Shown: positions 13,928 through 17,283 of the stretch, piece by piece
Layout: each line of letters begins with the position of its first letter
How positions within the stretch are numbered: position 1 is the stretch's first letter
Assembly (NCBI GenBank): GCA_012522875.1
Contig: JAAYJP010000093.1
Coordinates: 1-17,283 of the forward strand
DNA: 17,283 nt
Reading direction: 5' to 3'
Source: Clostridiales bacterium
Lineage (GTDB): Bacteria; Bacillota; Clostridia; Christensenellales; Aristaeellaceae
Notes under the pieces: generated by a model
What the model saw: the letters and a program-made list of their open reading frames with translations, nothing else
Told to the model about the DNA's origin: nothing
Databases searched by the model: none
Position numbers and translations under genes: made by a program

Positions 13928-15706
13928 TTACCTCTTCATTTTGGGGTCAAACGCATCGCGGAGCCCGTCTCCAACGAAGTTAAACCCAAGCACAGTCAAC
14001 AGAATCAGCAAACCGGCAGGTACCCAGATGTACCAATAATTGGTGACAATATAGGGGTTACTGGCGGCGTTGATAATGCTGCCCCAGGATGCCAGGGGAT
14101 ACTTGACGCCCAAGCCCAGGAATGAGAGCGTTGCCTCTGTCAGAATGATGCCGCCCAGGCCCAGCGTCGCCTGGACAATCAGCAGGGGCATCACATTGGG
14201 CACAAGGTGCTTGATGATGCGGCGTGAGACACGCACACCGGTGGCTTCCGCAGCAATCATAAAGTCCTGCTCGCGAAGCGCAAGAATCTGTCCGCGCACA
14301 ACACGCGCAATTCCTGTCCATCCCAGTAAACCCAGAACGAACATGAGCAGGAATATCCGCACGTAGGAGTCAACCTCCAGCGTATCCATCACGGACCCCA
14401 AAATCAACAGAATGGGCCAGTAGGGGATGCAGTTGAATAAATCGATGAAACGCATCAGCATGGTATCGACCCATTTACCGAAGTATCCTGAAATTCCGCC
14501 GATCAGAATGCCAATGAACATCTCAAGAAAAATAACCACAAAACCAACCATCAGGGAAATACGGCCACCGTACATCAGACGGGTCAGCATGTCCATGCCG
14601 TTTTGGTCCGTTCCAAGCAGATGCTTGCTGTCGGGCGCATGATACATGTCAAGCACGTGCGTTTCGGTGTCCGTCTTGATGTTGTAGGTGCGGTGAACCA
14701 GATCAATTCGGAAGCGCTGGCCATTATAATTGAACTCGGAGAGACCATCATTAATCGCTGCTGCGGCTTCCGCCTTGAATTCCATGGTCAGGAAAACATC
14801 GGGCATAATGGCATTGATGATCATTTCCGAAACTGCGCCAAAGGTTTCGGCTTCGCCGTTGCCGGACGCATAGGTTATCAGGTAACTGCCCTCATCTTCC
14901 ACCAGGGTGTAAATGACCCCGTCATGCTCAAAAGCTTCCAGACCAGCTGCCATCGCCTGTTCCGCTGCCATGCGGTAATCAAAGCTGTCGATCAGTGCTT
15001 TGTCCTCAGGCCGCGCAACATCATAAATTTTCATGGATGCCAGCGCTGAGGCTCGTGTCTTCCCTATTGTCGCGCCCAAATCGGTACGGAATATCTGATA
15101 GGCTTCATCCTCGAATATAAAGGTATCCTCTCCAGCCTTGTAAGCGCTTTCAAAAGCCTGCTTCATACCCTCCGGCATGGTGAAACCTGGCGCTGTCTTG
15201 TAGCCAAAAAGCACTTTGCGGATGGCAACCTCAGCCAGCGGTTTCGCTTCCTCAATCAGGAAAGTGTCCTGGCCAAGCAATGTGAAAGCAAAGTGAGTGC
15301 CGTTTGAATCAAAAGAGGTCTCCCCATTGTTTTTGGCCAAAATCATTCCAGCGTAAGCAGATTTGGTAAACTCGGATTCGGGCGCTGTAACATAACGAAG
15401 CTCGGCGTTACGGGTAGCACCGGCATACTCCTTGAGCATAATTTCTGTGGTGTGAAAAGTCTGATCCTGCCGAAAAGGCGCTAAAATGCCTCCCACAAAG
15501 GAGAAAAGAAACATAAAAACCAGAATAATCAAACCAGTAATCGCCAGCCTGTTGCGCAGGAAGCGCTTTAACACCATCATCCCGGGGGAAAGCACCTTGA
15601 CGCGCTGCTCATCACCCAGCATGTTTTCAGGTTTCTGCTGGTTCATCGCATTCTCCCCAGACGCATCTGCTCGGTGATCCTTGGTGTTGCCCATTTTTTT
15701 GTCCAT
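13928..15706 (-). CDS. oppC: OppC-like permease with large extracytoplasmic repeat insert
   Basis: Inner membrane permease of the Opp importer, 592 residues where OppC is usually near 300. After a cytoplasmic tail comes the standard OppC opening SPGMMVLKRFLRNRLAITGL (40-59) and membrane segment 1 (~56-76). A ~270-residue insert (~80-350) follows, and then the normal core resumes with LLGTDQNGMDMLTRLMYGGR (363-382), five further membrane segments and the coupling loop with AAEATGVRVSRRIIKHLVPN (485-504). With segment 1 ending outside the membrane, the insert should face the extracytoplasmic side. It holds four similar units, each a helical stretch followed by F-[DEN]-x-[NDE]-[GA]-x-x-aromatic/Ile, with the Phe at 132, 198, 259 and 325. 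The start has GGGAG nine bases ahead. Role of the insert unknown; substrate handover or wall contact are guesses. Confidence 0.92.
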   Translation of the reverse strand: MDKKMGNTKDHRADASGENAMNQQKPENMLGDEQRVKVLSPGMMVLKRFLRNRLAITGLIILVFMFLFSFVGGILAPFRQDQTFHTTEIMLKEYAGATRNAELRYVTAPESEFTKSAYAGMILAKNNGETSFDSNGTHFAFTLLGQDTFLIEEAKPLAEVAIRKVLFGYKTAPGFTMPEGMKQAFESAYKAGEDTFIFEDEAYQIFRTDLGATIGKTRASALASMKIYDVARPEDKALIDSFDYRMAAEQAMAAGLEAFEHDGVIYTLVEDEGSYLITYASGNGEAETFGAVSEMIINAIMPDVFLTMEFKAEAAAAINDGLSEFNYNGQRFRIDLVHRTYNIKTDTETHVLDMYHAPDSKHLLGTDQNGMDMLTRLMYGGRISLMVGFVVIFLEMFIGILIGGISGYFGKWVDTMLMRFIDLFNCIPYWPILLILGSVMDTLEVDSYVRIFLLMFVLGLLGWTGIARVVRGQILALREQDFMIAAEATGVRVSRRIIKHLVPNVMPLLIVQATLGLGGIILTEATLSFLGLGVKYPLASWGSIINAASNPYIVTNYWYIWVPAGLLILLTVLGFNFVGDGLRDAFDPKMKR

Positions 15707-15724
15707 TGCTGTATGCTCCCTCCC

Positions 15725-16711
15725 TTAATTGATCCGTACGCGCGGATCAACCACGGCATACATCATATCGGCGATAAGCAGGGAAATCTGTGTCAGTACA
15801 ATTGAAAACACGGAGTAAAACATCGTAAATGGGATGTCGCCGGCCCGGATTGCGCCAAAGGCGATGTAGCCGATGCCGGGTATTTGATAAAGCGTCTCCG
15901 TAATCATGGAGCCCGCGAACATACTTGGCAGGAGGTAACTCATATAGCTGACCAGCGGTATCAAGGTATTCCTGAAAGCGTGCCTGTTGATGACTTTATT
16001 CTCAGGTAGCCCTTTGGCACGCGCGGTACGGATGTAATCGGCACCCAGGACTTCCAGCATGTTGGTACGGGTAAAGCGCATCAGCCCGCCGATGGATAAC
16101 AGGGTGAGCGTTGTGACAGGCAGGACAAGGTGATGTGCCATGTCCAGCAACTTGCCCCAGCTGGACAACTGCTCATGATACCTGCCTACAATACCGTAGA
16201 GGTCAAACCAGCCCAAGTTAATGGAAAACACATATTTCAGCATGGTTGACAGGAAGAAGGACGGCAGCGAAATGCCCACCATTGCAAAAAAAGTAATGGC
16301 ATAATCCATCTTGCTGTATTGCTTTCTGGCTGCCATGATTCCCAGCGGAATCGCGATGGCAATCTGCAGTATGAAGGTGATGATATTGAGCGCTACTGTA
16401 TACCAGATAACATCCGCGAACTTTTCCGTTACTTTGATGCCATAGGACCAGGAATTGCCAAACTCCCCGCGGATCGCGTCACCAAGCCAGCCGGCAAAAC
16501 CAGTGAACACATCTGTGTCCAGCCTGAAAAGCGCGTTGAGCTCGGCCACCCAATCGGCGTAGCTTTTGCTGTTTGGCATTGTAGCGCGCTGTCGGGCAAT
16601 TGTCTCGACATAGCTTGAAGGCAAGGCCCTGATGACCGCATAGACAATGAAGGCGCCGAAAAGAATAATCAGCGCGGCCAGAAAAACCCTGCGGATGATA
16701 AACTTAGACAT
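15725..16711 (-). CDS. oppB: Oligopeptide ABC transporter permease OppB
   Basis: Membrane permease of the binding-protein-dependent importer, 328 residues, normal length. Membrane segment 1 lies at about 9-29 (VFLAALIILFGAFIVYAVIR), then an outer loop to ~100 and five further segments. The permease coupling loop that meets the ATPase reads GADYIRTARAKGLPENKVIN at 223-242, followed by RHAFRNTLIPLV. The protein ends with DPRVRIN, matching the DPRxR ending common in OppB/DppB. The start has a GGAAGGG site about seven bases ahead. It is separated from oppA by 81 bases with a strong stem-loop, and from oppC by 18 bases. Pairing with oppC, oppD and oppF gives a complete transporter core. Confidence 0.94.
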   Translation of the reverse strand: MSKFIIRRVFLAALIILFGAFIVYAVIRALPSSYVETIARQRATMPNSKSYADWVAELNALFRLDTDVFTGFAGWLGDAIRGEFGNSWSYGIKVTEKFADVIWYTVALNIITFILQIAIAIPLGIMAARKQYSKMDYAITFFAMVGISLPSFFLSTMLKYVFSINLGWFDLYGIVGRYHEQLSSWGKLLDMAHHLVLPVTTLTLLSIGGLMRFTRTNMLEVLGADYIRTARAKGLPENKVINRHAFRNTLIPLVSYMSYLLPSMFAGSMITETLYQIPGIGYIAFGAIRAGDIPFTMFYSVFSIVLTQISLLIADMMYAVVDPRVRIN

Positions 16712-16738
16712 TCAAAATCCCTTCCCCGTTATAGGAAC

Positions 16739-16768
16739 GTGTTGGGCGGCACGCTCGCCGCCCAACAC
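16739..16768 (-). promoter_or_regulatory. Intercistronic stem-loop between oppA and oppB
   Basis: Perfect 12-bp inverted repeat (GTGTTGGGCGGC and its complement) with a six-base loop, in the 81-base gap between oppA and oppB. No T-tract follows on the minus strand, so it is not a normal terminator. Such structures often protect the 3' end of the binding-protein mRNA and lower downstream expression; that role is inferred here. Confidence 0.75.
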
Positions 16769-16792
16769 GGTCCAGGTCCCTATTCGGGAATT

Positions 16793-17283
16793 TTAGTTCA
16801 TTTCGATCAGTTCGATATCATTCATCCAGCCCCAGAAGGTGGTGATATCCGGGGTCACCGTATTCATGTTGATGCGCTGGGTGCTAAAGACAATGGAGTT
16901 CTGGCGCTGATAGGCGGGAACTTCAACGGCCCAGTCAACAACCAGATCAAGAGCCTGCTTGTAGACAGCCTTGCGGAAAGCCTGGTCGTCAGAACGGCGG
17001 GCTTCAATGATCAACTGGTCGAGTTCTTCATCAGCGATGTGGTAATGGTTGCTGTCGGTGCCGCCCTTTCCAACAACATTGCTGGAATGGTAAACCTGGT
17101 ACATGTCAGGATCGATGGTGGCGCCCCAGGCTGCCGTCCACATTTCCTGCAAACCACTGTCAAGCGCCTCCCAGAGAATGTTGGCATCCGCGGGGTCATT
17201 GATGTTCAGGGTAATGCCGATTTTCTCAAGCAGCCCCTTGGCACCTGTCAACACAGCAAAGGAAGGATGGTCACCAGTGCCAT
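16793..17283 (-). CDS. oppA: Peptide ABC transporter substrate-binding protein OppA, C-terminal part only
   Basis: C-terminal portion (about 160 residues) of an extracellular solute-binding protein family 5 (SBP_bac_5) member, the ligand-binding component of the Opp importer. The frame is open to the right edge and the true start lies outside the window; the ATG/GTG positions near 17254 are internal. Typical family strings are MWTAAWGATIDPDMYQVYHS, NHYHIADEELDQLIIEARRS and VVDWAVEVPAYQRQNSIVFS, ending shortly after TTFWGWMNDIELIEMN. Such proteins are usually lipoproteins in Gram-positive bacteria; the signal and lipobox cannot be seen here. It is the first opp gene visible and the promoter is not in the window. 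Ligand specificity cannot be told from this fragment. Confidence 0.92.
   Translation of the reverse strand, partial: GTGDHPSFAVLTGAKGLLEKIGITLNINDPADANILWEALDSGLQEMWTAAWGATIDPDMYQVYHSSNVVGKGGTDSNHYHIADEELDQLIIEARRSDDQAFRKAVYKQALDLVVDWAVEVPAYQRQNSIVFSTQRINMNTVTPDITTFWGWMNDIELIEMN

Noticed and set aside
1..17283. CRISPR array, transposon, phage or defence island
   Set aside because: No direct-repeat arrays, transposase, integrase, restriction or toxin-antitoxin motifs are visible; every long frame on the coding strand matches a housekeeping or transport family.

Overview
The window reads as chromosomal DNA of an anaerobic Firmicute, most likely a Clostridia-type bacterium of moderate GC content. 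The basis is gene content: an FprA-type diiron flavoprotein, an aldo/keto reductase fused to a ferredoxin-like domain, a RecD2-type helicase next to comF, strong AGGAGG Shine-Dalgarno sites, and very tight gene packing with many ATGA stop/start overlaps. No species assignment is possible from the sequence alone. I see no tRNA, rRNA, CRISPR array, insertion sequence or phage gene.

Layout. (1) 1-2910, plus strand: the C-terminal part of a RecD2-like helicase, a ComF-type phosphoribosyltransferase and a TcdA-like ThiF/E1 protein, apparently one operon that begins outside the window. (2) 2830-10936, minus strand: eight genes packed behind one clear promoter (-35/-10 at 10908-10936). In transcription order they are fprA-type flavoprotein, a CBM9-like protein, an AmiE/S12-like serine hydrolase, an M20 amidohydrolase, a ferredoxin-containing aldo/keto reductase, lgt, a second S12 serine hydrolase and recX. 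The end of recX runs 81 bp into the 3' end of tcdA on the opposite strand. (3) 10937-11303: an intergenic region holding a Rho-independent terminator (11221-11250) for the next operon and one doubtful small ORF. (4) 11304-17283, minus strand: a complete oligopeptide ABC transporter set (oppA partial, oppB, oppC, oppD, oppF), followed by two small membrane proteins. A perfect 12-bp stem-loop separates oppA from oppB.

Working together. The transporter would bring in peptides. The neighbouring operon encodes three predicted amide, peptide or ester hydrolases without visible signal peptides (two S12-type, one M20), so a role in processing imported peptides, acylated amino acids or muropeptides is a reasonable inference but is not shown by the sequence. 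FprA and the Fe-S reductase fit oxygen/NO detoxification and redox work in an anaerobe. Lgt supplies lipoprotein modification, which the OppA binding protein would normally need. RecX, RecD2 and ComF are recombination and DNA-processing functions at the far end.

The most unusual item is the OppC-like permease: about 592 residues instead of the usual ~300. The extra length is a ~270-residue predicted extracytoplasmic insert after the first membrane segment, and it appears to contain four tandem ~61-66-residue repeats. I did not find a convincing new defence or mobile system.
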